A stretch of DNA of 64,000 nucleotides from RBG-16-34-14 sp963798865. GTDB taxonomy: Bacteria; Bacteroidota; Ignavibacteria; Ignavibacteriales; Ignavibacteriaceae. The notes under the pieces are model-generated. The model was not told the DNA's origin. It did not search any database and was given only the letters and a program-made list of their open reading frames with translations. This document shows, in pieces, positions 1 through 10,700 of the stretch (position 1 is the first letter of the stretch; each line of letters begins with the position of its first letter). Location of the stretch: the NCBI GenBank assembly GCA_963798865.1, contig CAWCVZ010000009.1:186001-250000 (forward strand). Reading direction: 5' to 3'. The translations under genes and the position numbers were made by a program.

Positions 1-2
1 CT

Positions 3-635
3 ACAACTTCACAGGTTGTTTCGGGTATTACAGTTGCTTCAGGTCCTATTAATACTTACATATCTAATAATTTTATTTCTGATCTTAAAGCATCTGGTAG
101 CGCAGATTCTGTTGCTGCTATACGTGGTATTAACATTACCAGCACAACTGCGGGTTCCAGCATCGGCTTGTACTTTAATACTATTTTCCTGAATGCGGTT
201 TCGGGTGGTACAAATTTCGGAACAGCCGGTATCTACCACACATATAGTTCAACTGCAACTAATGCTACACTTGACATGCGGAATAACATTGTAGTTAACC
301 TTTCAACCCCAAACGGAACAGGAAAAACAGTTGCTTTCAGACGTAGCGCGGCAACAAATCTTAATAATTATTCAACCCTTTCGAATAATAATTCTTTTTA
401 TGCAGGCACCCCAGGTGTACATAATGTTATTTACTGCGATGGTACCAATGCTGATGCAACAATGATAGATTTTATTTCCCGTGTTGCTCCAAGGGAAACA
501 AGCTCGTTTACTGAAAACGTTCCGTTTATTAACGGTACAACAGCTCCGTACGATTTGCATGTTAAGAATAATGTCGGCACACAAACAGAGAGCGGCGGTA
601 TACCGGTTTCATCACCTGATAATTATTGCAGATGA
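3..635 (+). CDS. Large secreted beta-helix-type protein, upstream fragment (5' partial, frame-disrupted)
   Basis: The frame is already open at the left edge of the window, so the true start lies outside. It reads asparagine- and glycine-rich text with short recurring strands such as YISNNF, YFNTIFLN and MRNNIVVNL, the look of right-handed parallel beta-helix (PbH1-like) repeats. It stops at 633-635. Just before the stop the protein reads ESGGIPVSSPDNY, and the continuation DDFDGDLRN...PDVGADEF lies in the next frame. The same ESGG...DFDGD...GADEF pattern occurs again, intact, near 2500-2630. I therefore read this and the next entry as one gene split by a net +1 shift near 626. Removing one T from the TATTGC stretch would restore SPDNYADDFDGD. 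The enzymatic role, if any, is unknown; surface adhesin or polysaccharide-binding roles are only inference. Confidence 0.75.
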   Translation, partial: TTSQVVSGITVASGPINTYISNNFISDLKASGSADSVAAIRGINITSTTAGSSIGLYFNTIFLNAVSGGTNFGTAGIYHTYSSTATNATLDMRNNIVVNLSTPNGTGKTVAFRRSAATNLNNYSTLSNNNSFYAGTPGVHNVIYCDGTNADATMIDFISRVAPRETSSFTENVPFINGTTAPYDLHVKNNVGTQTESGGIPVSSPDNYCR

Positions 636-3600
636 TTTTGATGGAGATTTAAGGAATATTACTACACCGGATGTTGGAGCTGATGAATTTAACGGGATAG
701 CGCAAGATCTTACACCTCCTTTTATCGGTTACACGCCCTTAGCTCATACTACTTCAACAAGTAATGTAACATTAACTAATGTTTCTATTACGGATGGCAG
801 CGGAATAAATACAACCGCGGGAACTGCCCCGAGAATTTATTTTAAAAGATATTCCGATAACAACACATTTGTCGATAACACATCGGGAACCAATGGTTGG
901 AAATATACCGAAAGCAGCACCGGATCATCTCCTTTTGATTTCGTAATTAATTATTCTTTACTTTTCGGAGGTTCTGGAGTTACTGGCGGAGATACTGTTC
1001 AGTATTTTGTTGTTGCACAGGATCTTGCCGGCACTCCAAATGTAGGAATTGGTGACGGAACATTTGCATCGGCACCTTCTTCTGTTAATCTAACACCTTC
1101 AGCGTTTCCAATTAGCGGTTCAATTAATTTTTATAGAATAATAAAGGTTCTTAGTGGAACTGTTACTGTTGGTACTGGTGGAAATTATACTTCGCTTACC
1201 GGGGACCATGGCTTATTTGTAACGATGAATGAAAATATTGTAGGAGGGAATGTTGTTGCGCAGGTTATAAGTGATGTTACAGAAACAGGTACTAACACCC
1301 TCGATCAATGGACTGAACAGGGAGCCGGGAATTATACATTAACCGTTCAACCAAATTCGGCAGTGGTAAGAACATTATCAGGTTCCTATGCAGATGGTCT
1401 TATTCGTTTGAATGGTTCCCACAGAGTAATTTTTGACGGACGATTTAATGGTTCCGGTCGCTACCTGACATTTGAAAATACTAATGCTGCTTCAAATACT
1501 GCTGCATTTCGGTTCCTGAGTCTTGGTGCAGGGCAAGGTTGTTCTGATATTACTGTCAGGAATTGTAACATTAAAGGAGGTGGTAATACTTCGGCTAACA
1601 AATTCGGGATATTTTTAGGTAGTTCAACCGGTACTTTAACCACCGGGAACAGCGGCGGTGCAGATTTCGATAACATTTCAATTTTAGAAAATCAAATCTC
1701 AAATTGCCGCAATGGCTTATGGGCCAGAGGAACAAGTACCGATCAAATGACCGGCTTCATCGTTTCTGGAAATAAAATTGGTTCCGATATCGTGAACGAA
1801 TCCGTTACCGAATATGGAATCTACCTGGGTTATGCTGATGCACCGCAGGTTACTTATAATGAAGTTTATAATTTCTATTATGATGTAAGTAAATGGGCAA
1901 TCTATTTTGTAAGCAATATTAATAATGCGGTTGTAAGCAAAAATAAAATACATGATATAGATCAGCCTGGTACGTCCGGTTATAACTCTCTTGGTATTTA
2001 TTTTTCATCGGGTACCGGTTGTACTGATAATCAGATTGATAACAACATGATTTACAATCTTAATACTTACGGCAATACTTCGATGTATCTTGTAGGTATA
2101 AGAATAGTTGGCGGCACCAATTACAAAATATATTATAACTCTGTCAGTATGACCGGTGCATTTGGAAATACTGCTACAGGCATTGTTTCGTCCTGTCTTT
2201 ATATTTCTACTGCAACTACAAATGCGGATATAAGGAATAATATTTTCTTAAATACCAGGACAGGAAATAATCCCAAAAACTATACAGTATATTCTGTGGG
2301 TACCACTACATTCCTGGATATTAATTATAACGATTACTATTCAACAGGAGACGTTTTTGGCTATTTCGGCGCTGATATTGCAAACTTCAATGATTGGAAA
2401 ACCACGGTAGGACAGGATGCAAAATCTTTTAACGTCGATCCGATGTTTACAAGCAATACAGATCTACATATAAATTCCGGATTAACTCCCACAGAGTTGG
2501 AATCCGGTGGTATAGCTATAAGTGGTTTAAATACAGATTTTGACGGCGATGTCCGCCCTGGTCCTGCCGGTTCGGTAAATGGCGGAGCTACTGCACCTGA
2601 TATCGGCGCAGATGAATTTGATGGAGTACCTGCAGGGGAATCAACTTTCCAGCTTTCCGTCAATATTGCGGACGGTTGGAATATGGTATCAATACCAGGC
2701 TTACATCCAACCAATCAGCTCGTATTAACGTGGTGGCCGGGAAAAGATCCATCTGCAAGTATGTTCAAGTACAGCGGTGGTTATCAGGCAGTAGATACAT
2801 TGAAAACAGGATTCGGATACTGGCTGAAGAACCTTGGCTCACAGACATACAATACCGGTGACGAATGGCCTGCAGGCGGAATACAGATAGTAACACACGA
2901 TCCGATAGCAGGAGCAATGGGCTGGAACCTGATAGGAGGTTATGAGAACAATGCAGCTGTTGCAAACATAACCACAACACCATCAGGATTAATATCGGCA
3001 ACAGTGTTCGGATATTCAGGCGGATACCAGCCGGCAGATACGTTGAAACCGGGCTATGGATACTGGATAAAGCTATCAGCGGCAGGACAGATAAATATGC
3101 CTTCATCAGCATTAAAAGGCACATCAAAAATAGCTGAACTGATAAACAAAGACTGGGGCAAGATAGTAATAACCGATAATGCAGGAAGGAGTTATACACT
3201 CTATGCAGTAGAAGGTGAAGTAAATCTTGAGATGTTCGAATTACCGCCAGCACCACCATCAGGAATGTTTGATGTAAGGTACAGCAGCGGAAGGTATGCA
3301 GAAGATCTGAGTAAGAGTATTCAGCAGATAGATTTGAGCGGAATGGTATATCCTGTAAAAGTAAAAGCAGAGGGAATAGAAATAAGGGTACAGGATGAGA
3401 CAGGCAGAATAGTTAATGAAAGACTGAGCAAAGGGGAAGAAGTAACAATCAGTCAGAACATTAACAAGCTGAATGTATCGAAGGATATAATACCGGATAA
3501 GTATGCACTGGAGCAGAATTATCCAAACCCGTTCAACCCGTCAACGGTAATCGAATTTTCGATACCTGATAATGCAAAGAATGTGAAGCTGACAATATAT

Positions 3601-3762
3601 AATGCCCTTGGAGAAAGAGTAGCCGAATTAATAAACGGCAGCTTTGAGCCGGGAGTATATAGATATCAGTGGGATGCTGTGAACTTTGCCAGCGGACTAT
3701 ATATATACGAATTGAGAACTGATAAATTTGTCTCAGTTAAAAAAATGATGCTGATGAAATAA
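619..3762 (+). CDS. T9SS type A sorting-domain protein with beta-helix repeats (downstream part of the split gene)
   Basis: This frame carries the rest of the first gene. An ATG exists at 481, but the text between 481 and about 615 is the out-of-frame reading of the upstream fragment, so coding sense begins near 619. In order it has a GADEF motif, a beta-rich domain, a long parallel beta-helix-like region (about 1400-2500), a second DFDGD...GADEF motif, a doublet of GWN...YSGGY...GYW(L/I)K domains (about 2660-3100), a proline-rich LPPAPPSGMFDVRY segment and a C-terminal type A sorting domain (EQNYPNPFNPST to KKMMLMK). The family is exported by type IX secretion and anchored or released at the surface. 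Codon use in the last 1.1 kb, rich in ATA and AAG, differs from the upstream part and matches the cassette at 18601. Confidence 0.85.
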   Translation: MIIADDFDGDLRNITTPDVGADEFNGIAQDLTPPFIGYTPLAHTTSTSNVTLTNVSITDGSGINTTAGTAPRIYFKRYSDNNTFVDNTSGTNGWKYTESSTGSSPFDFVINYSLLFGGSGVTGGDTVQYFVVAQDLAGTPNVGIGDGTFASAPSSVNLTPSAFPISGSINFYRIIKVLSGTVTVGTGGNYTSLTGDHGLFVTMNENIVGGNVVAQVISDVTETGTNTLDQWTEQGAGNYTLTVQPNSAVVRTLSGSYADGLIRLNGSHRVIFDGRFNGSGRYLTFENTNAASNTAAFRFLSLGAGQGCSDITVRNCNIKGGGNTSANKFGIFLGSSTGTLTTGNSGGADFDNISILENQISNCRNGLWARGTSTDQMTGFIVSGNKIGSDIVNESVTEYGIYLGYADAPQVTYNEVYNFYYDVSKWAIYFVSNINNAVVSKNKIHDIDQPGTSGYNSLGIYFSSGTGCTDNQIDNNMIYNLNTYGNTSMYLVGIRIVGGTNYKIYYNSVSMTGAFGNTATGIVSSCLYISTATTNADIRNNIFLNTRTGNNPKNYTVYSVGTTTFLDINYNDYYSTGDVFGYFGADIANFNDWKTTVGQDAKSFNVDPMFTSNTDLHINSGLTPTELESGGIAISGLNTDFDGDVRPGPAGSVNGGATAPDIGADEFDGVPAGESTFQLSVNIADGWNMVSIPGLHPTNQLVLTWWPGKDPSASMFKYSGGYQAVDTLKTGFGYWLKNLGSQTYNTGDEWPAGGIQIVTHDPIAGAMGWNLIGGYENNAAVANITTTPSGLISATVFGYSGGYQPADTLKPGYGYWIKLSAAGQINMPSSALKGTSKIAELINKDWGKIVITDNAGRSYTLYAVEGEVNLEMFELPPAPPSGMFDVRYSSGRYAEDLSKSIQQIDLSGMVYPVKVKAEGIEIRVQDETGRIVNERLSKGEEVTISQNINKLNVSKDIIPDKYALEQNYPNPFNPSTVIEFSIPDNAKNVKLTIYNALGERVAELINGSFEPGVYRYQWDAVNFASGLYIYELRTDKFVSVKKMMLMK

Positions 3763-3790
3763 ATTTCATCTTTTTTAAATAGTTAAACTG

Positions 3791-3836
3791 CAAAGCCGGT
3801 TACTTAAAACAGGTTAGCCGGCTTTGTTTAGATTTT
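3791..3836 (+). terminator. Rho-independent terminator after the first gene
   Basis: Stem CAAAGCCGG (3791-3799) pairs exactly with CCGGCTTTG (3818-3826) around an 18-nt loop. An interrupted T tract follows. It lies 28 bp past the stop codon and ends before the ATG of the next gene, so the metalloprotease probably has its own promoter. Confidence 0.7.
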
Positions 3837-3865
3837 TACAGATTAAAAGGGAAAATATTGTTGTT

Positions 3866-6800
3866 ATGAAAAATCTTTTGTTAATGCTCATCCTGTTCAT
3901 TAGTTCGGTTTTTATAAACGCACAGCAGAATGTATGGACAGATGTTTCTGAAGCTCAGATTACTCAAGTTGGGGAGCGTTACATAATACCAGATCATTAT
4001 CGTACCTTAAGATTAAATCTTGGTGAGGTAAAATCTATCCTTCAATCAGCCCCAATGGAATTTACTGCGGATGTGCTTGAAGAAAAAACTATTATTTTAC
4101 TCCCGATGCCGGATGGCACCTTTCAGAAATTCAAATTCTGGGAATCGCCTACTATGTCTCCCGAGCTTCAGACTAAGTATCCTGAAATAAGAACTTATAC
4201 GGGACAGGGGATTGATGATCCTTATGCAACTTTAAAGCTGGATCTTACACCACTTGGTTTTCACGCACAAATACTTTCTCCAAATGGAAGTGTATTTATT
4301 GATCCTTATACTTTAAAAGATTTTAATAATTATTTATCCTACTATACAAAAGATTTTCATAAAGATGATGGCTTCGTTTGCGAAGTTGGGCAAAGTGATT
4401 TATTACCTGAAACTGACTATACAATTGAAACACCCACTGGGCCGCAGCTTAGAACATACAGGCTGGCTGTTGCAGCAACAGGCGAGTATACTGCTTTTTT
4501 TGGGGGAACCGTTACTTTAGGATTGGCAGCAGTTACAACAAGTGTTAACAGGGTTAATGGAGTATATGAAAAAGAAGTTGCCGTTAGGATGGTGCTTATT
4601 GCAAATAATAATCTTATAATCTATACTAATTCATCAACCGATCCCTATACAAATGGTAATGGCAGTACAATGCTTGGTCAAAATCAAACTAATATTGATG
4701 CAGTAATTGGTACTGCAAATTATGATATAGGGCATGTATTCAGTACAGGTGGGGGCGGAATTGCAGGATTAGGGGTTGTTTGCAGGGCTGGTCAAAAAGC
4801 TCGTGGTGTTACCGGTTCTTCTTCACCCGTTGGAGACCCTTATGATATAGATTATGTTGCTCATGAAATGGGCCATCAATTTGGTGCGAACCATACATTT
4901 AATAGTGTCACAAGTAATTGCGGGGGAGGGAACAGAAATGCATCTACTGCTTACGAGCCAGGCAGCGGTACAACAATTATGGCTTATGCCGGTATTTGCG
5001 GCGCCGATGATCTTCAGCCTCACAGTGATGCTTATTTTCATACAATAAGCTTTGATGAAATAGTTGCATATACAACAACAGGACTTGGGAATGGCTGTCC
5101 AGTTATAACAAATACTGGCAATGGTGCTCCAATAGTATCAGTTCCAACGGGAGGATTTACTATTCCAAAGAGCACTCCATTTGCTCTCACAGGTTCGGCA
5201 ACAGATCCTAATAATGATGTCCTTACTTATTGCTGGGAAGAATTTGATCTTGGACCGGCAGGCTCTCCAAATTCACCTTCAGGCAATGCACCAATTTTCA
5301 GAAGTTTTACAGGTGTTGCTTCTCCGACTAGAATTTTTCCTAAGTTATCGGATATTTTAAATAACACACAAACAATTGGTGAGATACTGCCAAGTTATAC
5401 TAGATCACTAACCTTTAGACTTACAGTGAGAGATAACAAAGCCGGCGGCGGTGGGGTAAATTATAACACCAGCACTTTTTCTTTTAATGTTGACGGAAAT
5501 TCAGGACCTTTTCTAGTGACTTCGCCAAATACCAATGTTTCATGGACTGGAAACACACAACAAACTGTTACCTGGAATGTTGCCAGCACATCATCTTCAC
5601 CAGTTAACTGTTCTAATGTTAAAATACTTCTATCTACAGATGGTGGAAATAATTTTAATACAGTTATCCTGGCAAGCACTCCAAATGATGGTTCTGAATT
5701 AATTACATTGCCGAATTTACCTACTTCACAGGCAAGAATAAAAGTTGAAGCTGTCGGGAATATTTTCTTTGATATTTCGAATTCAAATTTTACAATTATA
5801 AATAACCCGGGTGTTTCCAACCCTGGTTCCTTTAATGCTTCTTCTGTAAGTGCAACACAAATCAATCTTTCTTTTACACCTAACGGGAATAATAATAATG
5901 TGGTTATTGTATGGAACAACACGGGAACATTTACAACTCCTGCTGGTTCACCGCCCTCGGTAGGAAGTTCATTTGCGGGCGGCACATTGTTATATAACGG
6001 TCTTTCGTCACCGATCAATCATACCGGGTTAACTCCATCATCAGATTATTTTTATAAAGCATTCTCATATAATGGTTCAAATTACTCATCAGGTATAACT
6101 GCCAATGCAAGTACATCTGTTTTAACAGATTTTACAGTGGGGTTAAATGTTAGTGATAATTGTACCAATTCATCCCATTTAATTTTTGGCACTGCTCCAG
6201 GGGCAACTAATTGTTTTGACCCTGGATTAGATGAGTCGGCTCCGCCGCTTCCCCCTACCGGCGCTTTTGACGGAAGATTTATTAGTTGCAGCGAGGGATT
6301 ATTTACAGATATACGTGGGACTAATTATAACAGTGAAAGAGTTTGGGATTTATATTATCAGCCTGCAGAAAATTGTAGCCCTATAACTTTAGACTGGGAC
6401 CCCGCATTTTTACCCGACAGTGGTTATTTTCATCTTCTTGATCCCTTCCTTGGTACTCTTGTTAATGTAAATATGAGAAGTGCAAATAATTTTACCGATA
6501 TAGCTGGTTATGGTCATCTTCAGATAAAATATAATTATAATTTTTGTACAAAATTTACGATTAACGCTTCCTGGAATATGTTAAGTCTTCCTGTTGGAGT
6601 TATTGATGCTAATTATTTAACGCTTTTTCCTAATGCAGTACACGGAACATTATATGGTTATTCAGACGGATATTTTTCAACCGAAACAGTCGCAACAGCA
6701 TCTGGCTATTGGTTGAAGTTCCCCGGAGCAGAATTTGCAGAAGTGTGCGGTGAGGATATCACAGAAGCAGCAATTAATTTGAATGCCGGCTGGAATATTA

Positions 6801-7681
6801 TTGGAGGACCAAATTGTAATGTTCCTCTTGAAGATGTTATGGATCCGGGAAATATTATTGTCCCCGGTTCTTTGTATGGATACTCTGGTGGCTATGTCAA
6901 TTCAAATTCTGTTGATGCAACAAAAGCTTATTGGATTAAAGCAGCTTCAGCAGGTACAATAACCATAAGTTGTGGAACTTTGATTGCAAAGAAAAATAGC
7001 TATTTAATTATTCCATCTGATGTTTTTTCTGGTTTTAGTAAAGTTACGATAAGCGATGCAGGGAAAAACATTCAGACCCTATACTTTAATGGAAAGCTGA
7101 ATGAGAACGTTAATTTTGAAAGTTTTAGTCTCCCGCCACTACCTCCGCCAGGGGGTTTTGATGCAAGGTTAAAAGGCAATTTCAGATTGACCGAGAACGA
7201 TGAAGCTGAAATTCATATCCAGGCGTCTCAATATCCACTTTATGTAAATATAGAGGGTCTTAATTCCAGAGAAGAATTTAATCTCATTGAATTAGTAAAC
7301 GGAGTTGAAATAGCTTCTCATAAAATTGAAAATGGATCAAAAATATCAATTACGAATCCAGATGTTTCTATTCTAAAAATTATTAAAACCGAAGAATTAC
7401 CTTCGGCTTATTATCTTGAACAAAATTACCCCAATCCATTTAACCCGAACACAACTATAGAATTCTCATTACCAGAAAATACAAGTAACGTGAGACTCTC
7501 TATATACAGTACTTTGGGAGAGAAAATTATTGAACTTGTAAATACATCGTTAGAAGCAGGAATGTATCAATATCAATGGAATGCAGGCAGTGCTGCAAGC
7601 GGAATATATTTTTACGAGTTAAAAGTGAAGTCCACATCAGGAAGTTTTGTCTCTATGAAAAAGATGATTTTATTAAAGTAA
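3866..7681 (+). CDS. Secreted reprolysin-like (M12B-type) zinc metalloprotease with T9SS type A sorting domain
   Basis: The zinc motif HEMGHQFGANH is at residues 333-343 and the Met-turn IMAYAG has its Met at 372, which together define a metzincin of the reprolysin-like type. I chose ATG 3866 because it gives a clean signal peptide (MKNLLLMLILFISS...NAQQ); the longer frame opening at TTG 3824 starts inside the terminator hairpin. After an N-terminal propeptide-like region come the catalytic domain (about 200-415), an Ig/fibronectin-like stretch, a cysteine-containing module, a degenerate GWN...GYW doublet (WNMLSLP, GWNIIGG) and a type A sorting domain (EQNYPNPFNPNT to KKMILLK). Expected role: extracellular proteolysis, probably activated by removal of the propeptide. 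It is about 1,271 residues, long for the catalytic family because of the C-terminal modules. Confidence 0.9.
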   Translation: MKNLLLMLILFISSVFINAQQNVWTDVSEAQITQVGERYIIPDHYRTLRLNLGEVKSILQSAPMEFTADVLEEKTIILLPMPDGTFQKFKFWESPTMSPELQTKYPEIRTYTGQGIDDPYATLKLDLTPLGFHAQILSPNGSVFIDPYTLKDFNNYLSYYTKDFHKDDGFVCEVGQSDLLPETDYTIETPTGPQLRTYRLAVAATGEYTAFFGGTVTLGLAAVTTSVNRVNGVYEKEVAVRMVLIANNNLIIYTNSSTDPYTNGNGSTMLGQNQTNIDAVIGTANYDIGHVFSTGGGGIAGLGVVCRAGQKARGVTGSSSPVGDPYDIDYVAHEMGHQFGANHTFNSVTSNCGGGNRNASTAYEPGSGTTIMAYAGICGADDLQPHSDAYFHTISFDEIVAYTTTGLGNGCPVITNTGNGAPIVSVPTGGFTIPKSTPFALTGSATDPNNDVLTYCWEEFDLGPAGSPNSPSGNAPIFRSFTGVASPTRIFPKLSDILNNTQTIGEILPSYTRSLTFRLTVRDNKAGGGGVNYNTSTFSFNVDGNSGPFLVTSPNTNVSWTGNTQQTVTWNVASTSSSPVNCSNVKILLSTDGGNNFNTVILASTPNDGSELITLPNLPTSQARIKVEAVGNIFFDISNSNFTIINNPGVSNPGSFNASSVSATQINLSFTPNGNNNNVVIVWNNTGTFTTPAGSPPSVGSSFAGGTLLYNGLSSPINHTGLTPSSDYFYKAFSYNGSNYSSGITANASTSVLTDFTVGLNVSDNCTNSSHLIFGTAPGATNCFDPGLDESAPPLPPTGAFDGRFISCSEGLFTDIRGTNYNSERVWDLYYQPAENCSPITLDWDPAFLPDSGYFHLLDPFLGTLVNVNMRSANNFTDIAGYGHLQIKYNYNFCTKFTINASWNMLSLPVGVIDANYLTLFPNAVHGTLYGYSDGYFSTETVATASGYWLKFPGAEFAEVCGEDITEAAINLNAGWNIIGGPNCNVPLEDVMDPGNIIVPGSLYGYSGGYVNSNSVDATKAYWIKAASAGTITISCGTLIAKKNSYLIIPSDVFSGFSKVTISDAGKNIQTLYFNGKLNENVNFESFSLPPLPPPGGFDARLKGNFRLTENDEAEIHIQASQYPLYVNIEGLNSREEFNLIELVNGVEIASHKIENGSKISITNPDVSILKIIKTEELPSAYYLEQNYPNPFNPNTTIEFSLPENTSNVRLSIYSTLGEKIIELVNTSLEAGMYQYQWNAGSAASGIYFYELKVKSTSGSFVSMKKMILLK

Positions 7682-7740
7682 GAAATTTAATGTGGAAAAA
7701 TTGATTCTCTAAAACTGAAAAACATATAATAAAAATAAGA

Positions 7741-10700
7741 ATGAAGAAAAAATCTATTATAGTCCCGGCGCTGATTTTCATTGCCGTTGTTTCAATTTTT
7801 GGTTTCAAATTTCAGGAATCTGCTTTCACTGATTTTTATTACTACCAGGGAAAACCTTTTAAGCTCATTCAAATACCTGATGCAATTTTTCTTGAGTTAG
7901 ATGAAAATGTGACCGAAACTTTATTTAATAATTTGTTGTCTGAATTTCCTGCTTTGTATGTCAAGCAAACATTTTCCCTTGTAAATAAAAAAGATTTTAT
8001 TTATGTCCATGAAAACCTGGATAATGATGGAATTCAGAATTTAATAAAAAAGTTAAACAGTAAAACAATTGTAGTAAATGCTTCTCCTGTTTTCAAATTA
8101 CCGGATGGGAAAGGCAGTTCTAAAGTTATGATTGGGGTTGAAAAAGAAATTATTGCACAATTTAAACCGGTTATATCCAGCGCTGAAATTAATTCTTATT
8201 TAATTCAAAAAGGAATGTCAATTGTTCAGCAATTTGATTTGAGCGGAGGGGAAACTTATTTAATTAAAATTCCAGAAGATCAATATTCAATTGACTATGC
8301 AAATGAACTTTATTTAACAGGGCTTGTGAATTATTCTGAACCAAATCTTTTTTTTACTAACCTGTTACAAGTACCTAACGACCCTCTGTTTACACAACAA
8401 TGGGCCCATAAAAATACAGGTAATAATATTCCGGGGGGAGTTGTAGGAATATCGGGCTGTGATATGAGAACAGATAGTGCCTGGGGAATTTCCATGGGAA
8501 GTCCAAATGTAATTGTATCTATTGTAGATACTGGTATAGATACGCTTCATGAAGATTTAAGCAGCAGAATTATTAACGGGCTTAGTATTGATACTTATAA
8601 TAATTTACCTTATGCCTGGGATGATTATAATCATGGAACTGCCTGTGCCGGAATAGTTGCCGCAACAGGGAATAATAATATTGGTGTTATCGGAGTTGCT
8701 CCTGAGAGTAGAATTTTTGGAGTGAAAATTTTTAATTCTGCGGGAAGTACAAACTCAACTGCTATAATTAATGGTTTGATTGCTGCCTGGCAAAGAGGTT
8801 CGTGGGTAAGCAGCAATTCCTGGGGAGGCGGCTCTCCTGTTACTGCTGCAGATAATGCTATTAGCGATGGTGTTAATTTTGGAAGGAATGGTAAAGGTGT
8901 TATCTGGTCTTTTGCAGCAGGAAATGATAACTCATCTCTTAGCTGGCCATCCACAAATACGAATGTTCTTTCGGTTGGTGGTCTCGCCCCATGTAATCAG
9001 CGGAAAAGTCCTTCTAGCTGCGATGGTGAAACCTGGTGGGGAGCGAACTACGGGACAGGATTGGAAATTGTTGCGCCTGCAGTTAAAATTTATACAACTG
9101 ATAGAAGCGGGTCAGTGGGTTATACAACTGGTAACTATGTCTCTGATTTTAATGGAACTTCTTCAGCTACACCTAATGCTTCTGGAGTTGCAGCTCTTAT
9201 ATTGTCGGTAGATTCCAGTTTAACCTGGCAACAAGTAAGAGAAAGAATTTGCCTTACAGCTGATAAAGTTGGCAGCTATACATATAACCAACCTGGTCAA
9301 TTAGGGTTAGGTGGTTGGAACAACGAAATGGGTTATGGAAAAATTAATGCGTATGAGGTTCTTAAACAAACAGTTTTAATGATGGGTCCTTCAATTACTC
9401 ATACGGCTTTACCAAATACTGAACAAACGACAGGAAATTATGTTGTGAATTGTTCAATTACTCCTAATGGCTCTCCATTAAATTTATCTGAAATCAAATT
9501 GCTGTGGTCAAAGAATAGTGTTTCAATAACCGATAGCATAATAATGAATAATACCGGCGGAAATAATTTTACCGGTAATATTCCAAGTACAGGCACTGGG
9601 TTATACAGGTACTATATAAAATCAAAAGACAATCTTAACAGAACAACAACAAGCCCTTTAAGCGCACCTGCAAATGTTTACTCATTTTCTGCAATAATGG
9701 ATGTTACTCCTCCTGTTATTACACATACACCAATTTCAAATACTGCGCAAACCAGATGGCCGATTAATGTTTCTGCATCAGTTACGGATAGTATTGGAGT
9801 TCAGTCAGTTCAATGTGAATTCAGAGTTAACAGCGGCGCAATAAATACTTTTTCAATGTCGCTGCTTTCAGGAACAACATACCAGGGAGCCTTTACTGGC
9901 AGCGTAAATGTTAATGATATTATAGAGTATAGAATTAAAGCTACAGATAACTCTTTACAGAATAACATAGCTTATAATCCTTCATCCGGATTTAATTCAT
10001 TTACAATAATTGCGTCACTTGGGAATATTCTCGTTGTTGATGATGATGTTACTTTGGAAGGCAGAATCTCGAATGACAAACCGGGTAGAAGCAATTACAT
10101 TATATCGCTCAGTGCTTCTGCCAATTTGTTTAATTCAACCTTAACTTCTGCAGGATATGTAGTTGATCAGGTTACTTTTAGTTCACTTAATATGGCAACA
10201 TTATCTAACTATGACGTAGTTATTCTTTCGGCTGGAGTAAATGAATCAACAATGTTTAATGATGCAGCCAAGAGAACTGCACTGGTTAATTACACGTTAT
10301 CAGGTGGCAAAACTCTTGTTGAAGGTGGAGAGGTTGGATATATTTACAGAAAATCAGGAACTACAACTGATCTTGATCCTCCTTTCAGAAGAAATCTTTT
10401 ATTAGACAGCACCTGGATAAGCGATAGAATTGGTGCAAACCTGCAAATTGCAACTGCATCTCATTCTATATTTAATATTCCTAATGTAATAACAAGTCCA
10501 ATCACAGTTAATAATGGAGGCTCAGCAGGTTACGGTGCAAGAGATGAAATGACAATTCTTCCAGGTGTTACCGGGATCAGCAGAATTGCAAACTGGGTTG
10601 GTGGCACCACTGCTAACGGAGGAATTTTTCTTTACAACCCGGGTGGAGATACTTCTGTGTGCCGAAATATTTTCTTTTCTTTTTCCCTGGGTCAATTAGC

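Noticed and set aside
600..640. Programmed ribosomal frameshift
   Set aside because: There is no slippery heptamer or following pseudoknot at 626, 24060, 46365 or 55252.
2361..2714. 117-codon open frame on the - strand
   Set aside because: It lies wholly inside the first secreted gene, is rich in proline and serine from antisense reading, and has no ribosome-binding site.
3824..3865. TTG at 3824 as start of the metalloprotease gene
   Set aside because: It lies inside the terminator hairpin of the previous gene and adds a non-signal N-terminus; ATG 3866 gives a clean signal peptide.
5461..6018. 185-codon open frame on the - strand
   Set aside because: Antisense of the metalloprotease's Ig-like region; the sense frame has clear domain similarity.
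8855..9211. 118-codon overlapping + frame
   Set aside because: Shadow of the subtilase catalytic domain, which has its Ser motif in the main frame.
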